64,000 bases of DNA from Limnomonas spitsbergensis (lineage: Eukaryota; Chlorophyta; Chlorophyceae; Chlamydomonadales): NCBI GenBank assembly GCA_037349105.1, contig JAYJMM010000121.1, positions 196,001 through 260,000 on the forward strand, read 5' to 3'. Position 1 is the stretch's first letter, and every line of letters starts with the position of its first letter. Shown here piece by piece: positions 1 to 13,500 of the stretch. A program made the translations under genes and the position numbers. Below the pieces are notes generated by a model that saw only the letters and a list, made by a program, of their open reading frames with translations, had not been told where the DNA came from and ran no database searches.

Positions 1-1
1 G

Positions 2-55
2 GAGTTGGAGAAGGAGAGGCTGGCGGGCTCGCGGGTGTTGGCTCAGCTGGGGTAG
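2..55 (+). CDS. possible 3' end of an upstream gene (partial)
   Basis: The first bases can be read as ELEKERLAGSRVLAQLG followed by TAG, a short leucine/charge-patterned tail that would suit the end of a coiled coil. A TGTAA, the usual green-algal polyadenylation signal, lies at 254-258, about 200 bases after the stop. Only 17 codons are visible, so this could be chance; no function can be given. Confidence 0.22.
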   Translation, partial: ELEKERLAGSRVLAQLG

Positions 56-1540
56 CTAGGGGTGGAACGGGAGCAAACCCGAGCGTTCTCTGCCGCTTCG
101 AATCGCGTGGTATCGCGGAAGCTACCATGCACTTCCTCCCATTCTGGTGGCGTCTAATGTTCCCAGGGTCAGCGGATTTGAGGACCTTGCCACAAAAACC
201 ACAAGTGATCTGTTCATTCATGATCCACCATGCCAACACTACCACGTGCTGCGTGTAATACAGCTCTGTCTGTCTGGCTCAGCTGGTTTCGGGGTGTGTC
301 CGATGGATCCAAAACCTCAGTGTGGGGGGGCAGAGGGTCATGTGGTAATTCAAGCAACATTTTAGGAGGTAACTGGACTCATGTTGGCAAGACGAACACA
401 GAGGTACCGCTGCCAGCCTCAATAAACCTCCAGAAAAAAAGATACGAAGTTTGGGGGGAAAACCAAATATTGGATTTTTGAGGAGACCCCCCCCCCCAAC
501 TTTGCCCCCCCATATCTCCCACCCCCCTGGGCCATTTTGTCTTAAAGCAGCTATGGAACGCTATGGCACATGCGGTAGGGCGCACTTAATTTGCCTCTTC
601 GAAAACACGTTGTCGTAAGGCGCTCGGGCCGAAATCAATACTTTTGTAAGCCGCGCACCGCACTGGGCAACTGCCCCTAACCCCAATGAACGGTTCTCAG
701 ACTTGGGTTGCACAGTACTGTTGTTACAGATATTGCGTGTGCATCTGTACGGTACCGGTGTGTGGACAAGATGTGACGCGCGTGCGCGTGCGCGCACAAG
801 CAATCGTTTAATATTGCGTGATAAGCCGCAAATGCGTCTATGAGTCAATTGTTTAAGTATTTATTAAGCCGCGAAGTCAAATTAATATTAATTTCTTGCG
901 GAGGCAAAGCGCTTCTACGGTATGCCCATATCATTACATGGAGATATTAGTTGTGACATACACGCATGAGCAGAAACAAGAAAGGCACTAGAACAACAAA
1001 CGCTCACATGGCCGCAATAGCTCATGCATCAAAACTTAGCCAAATCGGATGAAGGTCTGATAAAAAAAAATCTACCCTGGGCCCCCTAGACACTGTTCTA
1101 CCTAGACCACGTTTTACCACTAGAATCCCTGCCAAGATCGGTTGCAAGAGGCATCCATTAAAGCCGAGAAACGGCAAGCAAGTTGAGAAATGAGATAAAC
1201 CCCGACAGGGTACTAGAGAAGAAGCTGCTAGGGCTCCTTGGCCCTCGAAGACTTGATGAAGCATCATGCTTCAACCATGGGCTTACGAAATTGCCATGTG
1301 GCATGGTCCCTCACCCACTAAGACACAGCTCGCACACTAGCAGCCATAAGGCTTACACTAAGTCTGTATGCAGTAGTGCCGTGTGGGAGGCAAGGTCCTT
1401 GGGATTCAAAGACGCTGCGATGCGGCCTTCGTACCGTACATCTGTATACGTCATGAAACCCTGCCACCCTGTCACCCTGTCACCCCTGTCACTGGCTTGC
1501 CGTACCGATGTGTAGGCGGGACTCGGCAACCAGAGCTTGC
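56..1540. other. intergenic stretch without a recognisable gene
   Basis: Only short overlapping ORFs on both strands, none with a recognisable domain. It contains a poly-C run near 488, an alternating CG/TG purine-pyrimidine patch at 776-797, and at 1322-1343 a 22-base string that recurs with one mismatch at 38526-38547. The latter suggests a dispersed repeat family. Confidence 0.5.
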
Positions 1541-1584
1541 TGCTAGCTGCTAGCTGCTAGCTGCTAGCTGCTAGCTGCTAGCTG
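1541..1584. repeat. heptamer tandem repeat (CTAGCTG)n
   Basis: Six perfect copies of a 7-bp unit with the self-complementary core CTAG/AGCT. It sits just upstream of the retrotransposon reading frame, so it may mark or lie near the 5' boundary of that element; this is inference. Confidence 0.85.
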
Positions 1585-4500
1585 AACAATACTCGAACAC
1601 CATGTAATCTCGCTATGTCTATGGTCACCCCCGCGTCACTATTTGGCACAACGGATGTCCAGTGGCGGACCTAGGCAGCACATGCCTGCTATCTTACTCA
1701 AGCGGCTGTGTCACTTTAAACGGGCTACTCAATCTATGTACAAATACTCACACGCGCAATACTCTCCACATCATATCCGAGACCACCGCGAAGCATCACG
1801 AGCCTCAGCAGGGTCGCAAGCAGATTTCCCTGACGCTCTCCCCGAGTGCCTCCTCACATGCATTCCTTTCACTGCCAAGGTGGCTTTCACCCCGTGCCTT
1901 TTCCACTACAGGCACATTTCAGGGGCATCATGTCGCCATGATTTTACAGGTCCCCTGCACCACACAGCCGAACACACCTCTCTTGTCAGAACCCGACAAC
2001 CACAAGCTCTCTTCTCTCACGATCCTCCCATACTGAAAGCACATGCCGTGACTTTCGAACCGCATCTTTGCAACATGCCCTCCTCATCGTGCCAATCCAC
2101 ATGCACGCATCCGACATCCTTGCAACGCACAGTTCCCAGACGCCGCTTCTGCCTGGCTACCGCCTCCCGCCGATCAAAAAGAGTGACCACGCTGTCACAA
2201 AACAAAACTAGAGGCCAGCCAATCAGACCCATAACCTTCGCACACCCGAAAAACAAAAGACACACACCCGTCGTCACAATGTCGTTCCGCAACAGTATTT
2301 CTCCATTGCGCATTGGTGGCATCACCACCTACGTAGGCCACCCTCGTGTCCAAATCACGGTGCAGCGACCACGCGTGCATAGCCGGTCTTGTTCCCCTGA
2401 CTCCGTGACACGCCCAACCCCACGAAGCCCTCCATCGGAGGCCGATACCCAGGTACTCACCCTTAACCTCTGTCCAACAGACGTAGAAATCAAAGTTCCC
2501 CAAACTAGCCAAATCCCTTGCCGCCCATCCAGTGACACCAGCCGACACAACATCCCAGCAACATTTTCCGTCGCTACGCTCACTCTGCTGATAATTGCAT
2601 ACTTAATTCCGCTATCTGCTTCTTCTCCACCTATGCACACAACAACCCCGTTTTCTCCCGGCCCGACTCACCACGTGCATACACCAATTACGATTTCCTG
2701 CTTTCTTACCCAGATGAGCGACGCGAATCTCGCGACCAACCCGCCTGCTGCTGTCCGTCACAGCGATGGCAACGTGGAAGCTACCATTTGGCTCACCGAC
2801 CCTGACCTCCCTGCACTCCTCCGGAAATTCTCACACCGAGTCCTCGACGATGGCGAACAAAATGGCACGGTCTGCATGCAGACCCGACTGCATAACTATC
2901 GAAAGGTCGTCGAGGGCTGCCAGCACACGTTCCACCTGACCGGCATTCCGAGAGACGAAGCGAGCATCCCTGCTGAGCAATCGAAACTGCTGCTCTTCTA
3001 CAACCTGTACCCCCCCACCACGCCTGAGGCAGAGGTCCAAACGCTGCTCAAAACGTTTCTAAAACGGCTTGTCACCGCCACAGGCTGTGCGGTTGCGAAC
3101 TTCGAGACTTACACCACCAAAGGGGGTAACATCACGAGGGTCTATTTCGAGGACGCCCGTTCTGTGCTCCGCATCCACCTCATGCTTTACGACGACACGA
3201 CGGCATTTGAATGTCCTACACGCCTGCGTTCATTCGTGCGCACGGAGCTGGGCTTGACTGCCCCTTGCGACGACACCATGGAGCTCCAACTACGGGCTGT
3301 CGTACTGCAGGTGATGCCAGACACCCCCTTGCACACCACCCTGACGCAACACCTCAGCAATTACCCCCGCGGTGCCCCACGGGCTATTGCTCTCCGTGAG
3401 CTCTCCCGGGCCCTGTCACTTGCGGGTCCCAGCGTAGAGTTCCAGACGTTCGACTACGACCGCGACAACTCGCAGTTCATCTTCCATGCGGTCGTCACCG
3501 GAGAATCGTTCAGGGAACGCCTTATGGCGCAATCTACTACACCGGGCCAGCCCCGGGCAGGCATCCCAGTGGGTGATTCCCTCATGTGCCTTCTGCCATG
3601 TGACCTGTCCTTCTTGACCGCCCTCTACAACGACAGCAGGCACACACACACCGCATCCCCCCAATTTCAGCTTGCTGTGGCCATCACCAACAAGCCGGAC
3701 CTCAACCGCCCTGATGTTGTGTTGAAGGCTGTCAAAGCCCTCTTCTTGGCTGCTGACAAAGTGTTGACCTCTGCACCCCGCCTTGTGCGCACCAACATGC
3801 GCCTGCAATGCAAGACGAACCCTTGCCAAATCTACGCCGTTTCTGTCGATCGCTTCGAAGATCTACTGCTCTTCACCAACCTCTCCCGCACCATCCGGGT
3901 GGGCGGCATCGATTCAGACAAACTCCTCGTCGGTCCTGGGGGCCGTAACAATCCCTACGGACAGTGGCTGGACCTGAGCATCGGCAACCTCGGCGCTATC
4001 CTTGCCGAGTCAAAACAATCCCCCAGCGGCGTGTGGGAAACCTTCTCCGAGGTCATGGCCCGCCGGCCAGACCTGAAACAGAAGACACTTCATGAGCAAC
4101 ACCAGCAGGATTACCTCACGTTGCACCCCGTACGGATGCCCCAGAACAAGCGCCCGGCAAACACCTCTGGCGGCTACCGCCAAAAGCCACGCATGACCCT
4201 GGTACGCCCTTTTGTGCCTGCCATGATTCCCCTTGATCTACATGACCCCATTCCCTGCTACCCTCTCTTGCCATACACCCCACACTCCATTCCAGTTTTA
4301 CTCAGCTCTCATCTTCACATTCCCACTGACACCTCTATTTTTCAACACCAAACAACCACCACACTGGCACTTTGTCATCACACACCACCTCCGCCCCCCT
4401 CCACATATCTTCCCTTCTCACTCCCTTTCACCCCTCGCTCCCCTTGCCCACCCCTTATTCCGCCCTTTACGACTAGCAAGTCCACCAACGCCAAGTCTTC

Positions 4501-7500
4501 AAGCGCTCTGCCAGAGATATTAAGTTGGCTACGCCACGTGCAAAGTACAATTCTGCGTTATCAGATTCCTTGCCTTCACAGCCATAATTATGCCGTTACC
4601 CTGACCAATATTCGAATACATCTATTAAACAGCATGGTTCACTTTGGAAACATTATTTTATTTGCTAGCACCCTCAGTTTCCTATGCAGTACACTGATTA
4701 TACATCATATTTTATGCCTCCCCCACCCTTGTAATCCATCGCTCGGGAACTACCCACCGTCTCCATTAACCTCACCCCATGCCTCACAACCTACTCCCGC
4801 TATCCCGATCCCCGCTGTCCTTCAGGCCAGACATACACTTCCGCCCTCAGCTCATCTTCCTCTACCTCCAGCCCACATATCCCCCAAACCTACCACTCGC
4901 TCCACAACAAAACAATGGCTACAATCTCTCTGGATCATAAAGATAACAAAATGCTACACCCCCCACCGTCATTATCAGCGGTTCCTACTGAGTAAGGCTA
5001 AGCGTCTTTTAGCACGTCTAACACATAGAAAAAAAACAGATCCTTCCGTACTCCGTCTCCTTTCCCACCACATCTCCTTGCTCCAACACCCTCCTCTATC
5101 TCCTAGACCTACAAATATTTCTCCTTCTTTCCGTTGCCCCCCGATCGGAGGCATTTCTGAAACCCATGCCTTACAATGCTCACCTACCACCCCCCATATC
5201 CTGCCTATTGGTCTTTACTTCGAGCGTCAAGTGGCCCAATACTGCCAACTTCATGCATACAACAACCTTGTACAATACGCCTCCACTACATGCACTCAAA
5301 TCTCTGCGTGGTGCACTCAACAAAGCCGCCTACCTAAATATCCACACCACAAGCGCCTCTGGCTCCATCCTGAAAACTACTACGACCCGTCCCGAGGAAA
5401 TTTTTCTGACGCTCTCTTCTCCTTCTGGCTACATGAAACCCAACATCTCAATAAGACGCGCATCATGGACAGATCTACTCCCATAGTAACCCCCACTAAC
5501 CTTGCCCACCTCTCCCAGCTCACCATACATGATCTAGACATGGCTCTCATTTCCATGCAACAGTCCCACGGATTGGCCTACCCTGGCTTTGTTGTTCACA
5601 CCACAGAGCTGGCTGGATATGGGCATGCATCTACCCTCCTCAAGTACAACGGAGCCTGGATTTGGCTTGACCCTGATGACCCCACACGCTCCACCATTGT
5701 CGGGCCTGACGGTCACTATAACCTTACCCTCCTTCGCACTCTAGCATGCAGTGTCTTTGCCCTGGTCCCAAGTACCACGTTAGAAGCCTGCCTTGAGGCC
5801 TCGCACTTTCGTCCCTCGCACGCCACTCCTACCCCACCCGAATATGCCACCATCATTGACATTGACGTGGAGGGTGCACCACCCATGCACCTCCCAGCAG
5901 TGACACCAGTCCCCCAAGCTCCAATCCCCCACCCATCACAAAAATCACCTTGTACTGCTCCTTCTCCGCTCCGCACCATCGCCGCTCCAAACAGCACAGC
6001 GCTTCGCATTGCTCCTCCGACATCGCGATCATGTACTTCGCACTCCTTTTCCTCGGCCAAGACCCCCCCGCTTCAGTCAGGCTCCACATTCCAAGATTCC
6101 AAATCCATTTCTTTCACTACTTTTAATCACCAAGGACTACGTTCTAACTTACGAGACCTGTCCGACCTCGTCAAATCCAAATGCCCACACTTTCTCTTTG
6201 GACAGGAAACACACATCTTTTCATCCCAGCATACTCAGCTTCGTAAAACTTGCTCGATTTTCGCGTCCTACGCTCTTTTTTTCAGCAGCTTACCCAACTC
6301 CACGGACCTCTCTCGATGCCGGCCAGGAGCTTCTGCACCAGGTGGAGTTCTCCTAGCAATAAAAAAAAAATACACCCAGCACCCTCTATTCAAACGCCAA
6401 ACGATCCCTACCAGCATCACAGGCTACTGCATACATGTTTCCCTGCCCATGGCCAATAATATGGTCCTCCATGTTCTAAGTGTCTACATGCCCCCCGGCC
6501 ATGCCATCCTCAAAGCTGCATGCATGGACTACATTGCATCCCAAATCGCTACCCATGACCCAGTCTCACACTTCTTTATAATTGGCGGAGACTTTAATCA
6601 TCATCTAGGCCCTGTCATGCACCCTGGCTTCAGCTCTTTCCTCCATGCCAGCAACCTCACCCCCATCAATGCTTCCTCTACTCAGCACACTACCCATTAC
6701 CCCCACAACTCACAGTGCAGGCCATCTATGATCGATGATATCCTCCTCTCTACCAACCTCCCCCGCTCTACTTACACAAGTATGGCAGACGTAACATGCC
6801 ATGTCCCTACCTTTTGCCAATATTTCTCGGATCACCTGCCACTCAGTATTACCTGCCCCAAGGCTATGCTTCCGATCCTCAGGTCTCCAGTCCCATCTTC
6901 CCCGTCCCAACCTCTTCTTCACCAGACCACTACACCCAACCCCTGTCCACCTGCCCCCATTGCTCGTCCCACTGAAATTAAACAGCCCATACCCAAACCC
7001 AACCTAGATATTACACGCCAAAAACTGAACACCAATCTATCCACAGCGTGTGACTCCCTATTGGCACACAGCACCCACCTCTTAGACCGCATATACCAAG
7101 ATGTACCTCGGACCTCTTGTGGCACCCGCCCCTCCATCCCTTGGACAGCATGTAAACAGATAATCAAAGACCTTCAGCTTGACATCCCATCGCTCGCCTC
7201 CTCCCACACAGATCTCCTCGATGCGGCCTTGTTGATCATGAAACAGTGTTGCCCAACCAGAACTGTTGCCCCTCCAAACCCTTGTGGCCAAGCCCGCCCC
7301 CGACAATGCTACCTCCCAAGAACTGTCCAGAAGAAAATATCCGCCCGTTTGCATACCATCACTGTCCTCTTCTTTGCACGACGTTTCCTCATGCGCCTGC
7401 TAAATTCTCCAGAGTTCCCCACCGCCGTCCATCCTAATACCGACCCCCACTTTGCCACACGTGCCCGGCTCCTCCTTGCACTAGAGTCTGAAACTTGCCT

Positions 7501-10500
7501 TGGTCAAATAAATGCCCGTCATCCACATTGCCACAACACCCCTCACCGTGGTAACTTGGTCGACCTGCTCCCTTCTCTCCCTGCTTCCGATGGCCCTGAC
7601 CCCCATGCTACCTGGTCCAACTGGATCCACACATGCGACGCGCACATACGCTCCACCCGGAGGCGCATCCGAAACACCACTAAGCCACATAGTGAACGCA
7701 ATACCCACCGACGACGTCTGACACGCCTTCTCTTCACTTCCCCCCGTCAGGCCCACAACATCATCTTCCAGGATTCCACAGACACCGTATCTTCCGAAAT
7801 CACCTCAGTCCGTAATACAACCACCCAACACCTTCTTACTGACCCAACGGACATGGTTCAATACACTGAATCCCACTTCGGCAGAGAATGGGCGCATGAC
7901 CCCTCCCTCCCTACCCATGATCCCTTTCCTTGGGCGGCCACAGGCGCAATTGATGCATTCACTCTTGACACGCCTGCCAAATCCCACTCCACACCAACTT
8001 CTACCCTGCTTCCATATGTCACCCGAACACACCTCTTTCATCGTGTCCTCCACAAATTATCCAACAATAAAAAGCCAGGCCCAGACGGTGTCCCCAATGA
8101 ACTCCTTCGCATCATGCCATCTTCATTCAAGTCCTCCATACGTAACCTCCTTATCCTCATGTGGGTCACTGGCTCTACCCCAGACACATGGAAAGTCTCA
8201 CATACCACTCTTCTCCATAAAAAGGACGACCCCTCTATCCTGACAAATAAACGACCCATTGGCATGCACAACACTATCTACAAACTTTGGACTCGTTTTG
8301 TCAGTACTGTCATATCTGAATTTTCTGAGGACCACTGCATACTCAGTCCTTCCCAAGAAGGGTTCCGAGCTAAACATAACACCTCTCGCCATCTGCAACG
8401 TCTTGTACATCTTTTAGAGGATGCCCAAGCATCCAACCGCAATATCTACATTGCCTATGTGGACCTCACTAACGCATTCAACACCATAAACCATGACAAG
8501 CTCTACCGTATTATGGATACCCTAGGATACCCTGAAGATTCTGTCGATGTCATCAAAGGCATCTACACTAATGCCTCTACCCGTATCATTCTCCAGCGGT
8601 CTTCAGGTCTTGCTACTCATCCTATCCCTGTGGGTCGAGGCACCATTCAGGGGGACACTCTGTCTCCCCTGGTTTTCAATATCTACATGGAACCTTGTCT
8701 CAGATGGTGCAACACTGGTGGCCATGGCTTCACCCCCTCATGTGCTATCCCCCTAGGCATGAAACACCCTTGTGCCCTCACTCTCTCCACCCTCGCCTTT
8801 GCTGATGATATGGCCCTTCTCTCGCATTCTCACGTTCGCCTCCTTCATCAACTTCAAAAACTCACTGATTATTGCACATGGGCAGGTCTGACGCTCAACG
8901 CTTCCAAATGTGCACTTACTGGGGCGGCTCACCATGCAGCTCTTACAGGATTGGCCCACACTATTGCCGAGCAAACCGCCCTCCTTCATGCCCAACTACA
9001 CAATAAATTTTTTGTGAACGGCATCCCCTTTCCATTCTTCCCTCCCTCAAAATCTTACAAATACCTTGGTGTTTACATCAACACCCTTCTCAGCTTTAAA
9101 GATCATCTCGATGCCATCACTGCCACTATCCAAGCGAAATCACGTAGCCTCATCATGGCCGATGTCGCCCCCCAACACATTCTCATGATCATCAACAGGG
9201 TCCTTCGCCCTAAAATTACGCATTCCCTATCCATTGCACCTTTCTCAGAAGTGGATATACGGATACTCGATACCCTGCTTGCCAGAGTCCTCCGCATTTG
9301 CATGAATCTTGGCCACTCCTACCCCACCGCCCTTATACTCACACCCACAGATCGGGGGGGTGTTGGCCTCACCTCCCTCCTGACAGATTACACCCAGATT
9401 TCCGCCCTTACCCTCACCCGAGCCCTGAACGATGAAGGTTCCCTCGGAACCCTCACTTCTGGCGTTTTGAACCAACAACTGGACACTCATGGACAACTCC
9501 CCCTCACGTCGCTTGTGCGACCCACTAGAACTTTTCACTCGTTACCGCTCCCCATGCGTCAACTTTCCCTCATGCACCATGCTCAACTTGCTCTCCATCG
9601 TTGCTCATCAGGCCCTTCCCCTATTACCTCTGGAGTTCAAGAACTCCTCGGCAATGCCATGTGGCGACAACTGACCCACATCCTCTCACCCACACCTCCT
9701 CCACCTGACACTACCCTGCCATTTATGCCTATTCCTCCCTACACTCCAACACCACAGAGTTCCACCCTCCTCATCACTCCAGAACTACTCCATCCTCTTT
9801 GTCGTCTGGGCATCACGTCCTTGGAACCACTTACCGTCATGACTGGACCTCACATTTCTACCTTCCAGCCATCCACGTACCTGTCTGCAACATTCAAAGG
9901 TAAAGCGCGCCGTCGTTGGATACAACAGGCCCAAGTCTCGCTCAACCGTATCACCCTGCTCCTTAATGGGCATCCCTCTGACCAAGCCCTCAGCTACACG
10001 CGCTTTTCTGCACTCCCCCTCCATCAGCGCCACATCACGATCGCCCATGACTTCTCCCAACTCCCTCAGGTTGTCTCGACCACCCTCCCCCACATCGCCT
10101 CTGCTCCCAGTGCCGACCAGGCCCTTGGTCTCCTCCCCCAATGCTTCTCCCCACGCCCTCAAGCAACTTCAAAGCGCGCCCGTCCCACTATCCCCCGTAG
10201 TACTCATACCCGCGCTCCAGAGCTCTTTCCCAACCCAGGCCTTCCCTCTAGCCCACCCCTTCCTCATGCTCCCTTTGTCCTACACTTGGGCACAACACCA
10301 TGCCCCCTACTCCCCCACCATCCCAACTACATTCTCGACCTTTCATGCCCCCCTCCCTCTCCTCCCCCTGTCCCTTCCACCTTGCCCCACATCCCTCCTC
10401 CCACATTGTTTGTCATGGACCTGGCTGCACCCCCCGGTCCCCCACTCCCTCATCATCATGACTACATTCTAGACCTCTCATGCCCCCCTCCCCCGCCCCC

Positions 10501-13500
10501 CCCCGTCTATGCCCCCCCACGACTCGCTCAGGATTGTTGGATCAACCGTTCGTCTCGTCCACCCTATCGTTCCTCTACCCCACACCACCCTCCCTTAAAC
10601 CGTACATCCCTCTCACGTAAGCGGACATTACCAGACCAAGCACACCCACATACGGACCCCGCCTGTCCCTTGCTTCCTCCTTCCCCTACCCGTCCCCTTG
10701 ACCTCGGCCTCACAAACCTCCAACGTCAAGGGCTCTGGCGTTTACGCTCCACAAATCCCCATCCCCGCACCCAATGGGTCCCATCCTCTGCGAACCAAGA
10801 TCACTCATGCATCGACCAACACGTCTCCTTTAACATAAATCCTGTCCATCCTGACTTCGACATCATACCACCACATTCCTTCACTATCCAGATTGGACTC
10901 CACTCACCCTCTTCCGGCCCGTTACACCCTCCCCCCTTACCTTCCGCCCCTGCCTCTGATCCGCAACCCCTTCCATGGCAATGTCACTATGCCTACCTAT
11001 ACCGCCCAAATGGCACTCTTGTTGGTTGCATCCCTGCCCGCCGCCTGCACTGGCTTCGTGCATGCTATGATCATACGAAACTTACCCTTCCTGCCCTACA
11101 CCTCGCCCACTCTGAGGGTTCCTTCGAGCAAGATCTTGCTTCCCTTCTTGCCCGATACCCCATTCATACCAAGCACAAAACAGGAACCGCGCCTAACACG
11201 ACTTGGTGTCTCCCGGAACCCATGATGCAAGTGCTCTCAGATACCATGTCCACCCATCTCCACCGTTTTGCTTCTCCTCTCGACGTCTCCTACCATGCAC
11301 GCACATACTATACCACCCACCATCACGATTGTCTTTTTGGGGCTCTCCATAATGCGTACTCCACACCTTGGACCGGCAGCTCGTTCGTTCATCCAGACTT
11401 CAAGATAAAAACAATCACAAAGGCAATCCGTTGGGCCGTCTCATCCGCCAGCATGACTACGGTACCCACATGCACTATTATCCTTACCCCAGTTTGGAAG
11501 AACTCATCTTTCATGAATTGGACCTCCCATGCCAATATGGTTCATGTTCTGACTCTTCATACCGACCCCAACTTTCGCTTTTCAGCCCCGGACCACTTGG
11601 CACACATCTACACAGCAACCCAACCAACATACGGCACTCCCAAATGGCCACTACAACTTCTTGTCATTGGTAACACAGAGGGCCTCGCTCGCTTCTACCC
11701 TGACCCACCTCCCACTGCTCCAGTCGATTCCAATGTGCACACACTATCTGGACATGGACACCCACCTGGTACCACACCTGCCCACCGTCCACACCCACCC
11801 ACCCGGCGCCAATCCCAACTTCCCGGTTCGCATGCGAAATGGCAACACCCCGCTGGATTCTCTGTAGCCTCCCACCTACACACGCACACTACCCCGCCTA
11901 CCCCTCTCCCACTTGCCCCACTCACTTTCCCCCTTATCCTTTTCGATGAACTCCGATCTCTCTACCCCCCTACCTATCCACTTGCTTGGCCGTTGCTTCC
12001 GGCATACTACACAGACGGAGCTTGTATACAGGATGACGCCGGCAATAACTTGATAGGGGCTGCCTTTTACTTCACTGTCGATGGCTCCACCCATACAGTC
12101 AACCCTACTGGAAAATGTGAAACGAACACTATCACCAGGGCTGAACTTGGAGGCATTCATGCAGCCCTCGATCATGCCCATACACCTTCTGGCCCCGCCT
12201 TGACCATTGCCCCTTCCCTTACTATCTTCACTGACAGTCTTTGCAGCATGTACCTCATACAGAAAGCTGTCTTTTACCCACATGATCTCCTTGAGGACAA
12301 GCATGCACCGCTTCTCCTGGCCATCCGCCGCCTACTCCTTTCACGGGCCAACATAGGCCTACCAACGCTCATCCAGAAGGTGAAATCACATATTGGTATT
12401 ATCGGCAATGAACTTGCTGACATTGGGGCAACACGAGCCTTGGACGCACCCAGCACTTGTACATTTAACCTTTCCCATATCAACAACCAGTACATGGCTT
12501 CCCTCCCAGCTTGGCCTTGCCTACCCCAAGACGATACTCAAACGGATACAAACGACACCCCTTGGTTCACTTCTGACCTCACCTCCTCTATCAAGGCACA
12601 CCTTCACTCTTCTTGCCCTCACGTTACGGACGGTGACACCACCATATCTTGTGCTACTTATACCCGCATAATCGAAGAAAATGCCCACTCTTTACCCTTG
12701 TATAACAATCACATGTGGCAGTCTTCTGCTTGCCACTTTTCTCTGAAGCGCTGCATCCTCCGTATGCGAGCCAACCTCTTATGGACAGCTAAACGGGCAC
12801 TTCTCTTCCGTATTCCCTACAAAACAACAGTGCGCTCGTTTACCGATGGCCTTTGCCCCATATGTACACCACCTCCTACTGGCCCACCTGACGCTACTTC
12901 TGACACACAGGGACACATGTTTGGAAGATGCAGGCATCCCCGTATGCAGGCCTCTTATATCTCCCGACACAACAAGGCCCTCTGCCTCATCCAACGTTCC
13001 CTCCACAGAGGCACAAAGAGTGGAATGTTCACAATTATGGATGCCACACCCGCTACATCCCTCCCACCAGGAGTCTATGACACCCGTATCCCGCAATGGA
13101 TGCTTCCCGCTGTCCCCCCTGCCACACTCTGCCGCCTTCGTCCTGATCTCCTCTTAATTGAAGGCCTTACCATTGCCGATCTCCACAGTTATCCTCCCGC
13201 CCGGCTTGCCGACCCTGCCTTCCTTCTTGACCTCCAACACCGTTGTACCATCCATGTTATTGAGCTCGGGTTTACCTCCAATCTACAATTCTGCCTGTCC
13301 CACAAATCCACACAACATGCACAGTTAGTACAATTGCTTCGCTCCGCAGGATGGAACCTCACTACACCTGTTATAGACCCTCTCCACATTCCTGCCCCCC
13401 ACCCTCTTACATATCTGTTACCCCCCCCTGCTAAAGACATCCTCTACCCCTATGTTCACCTCGTCATCATTGGTTGCTCTGGCATTTTCTATAAAGATAT

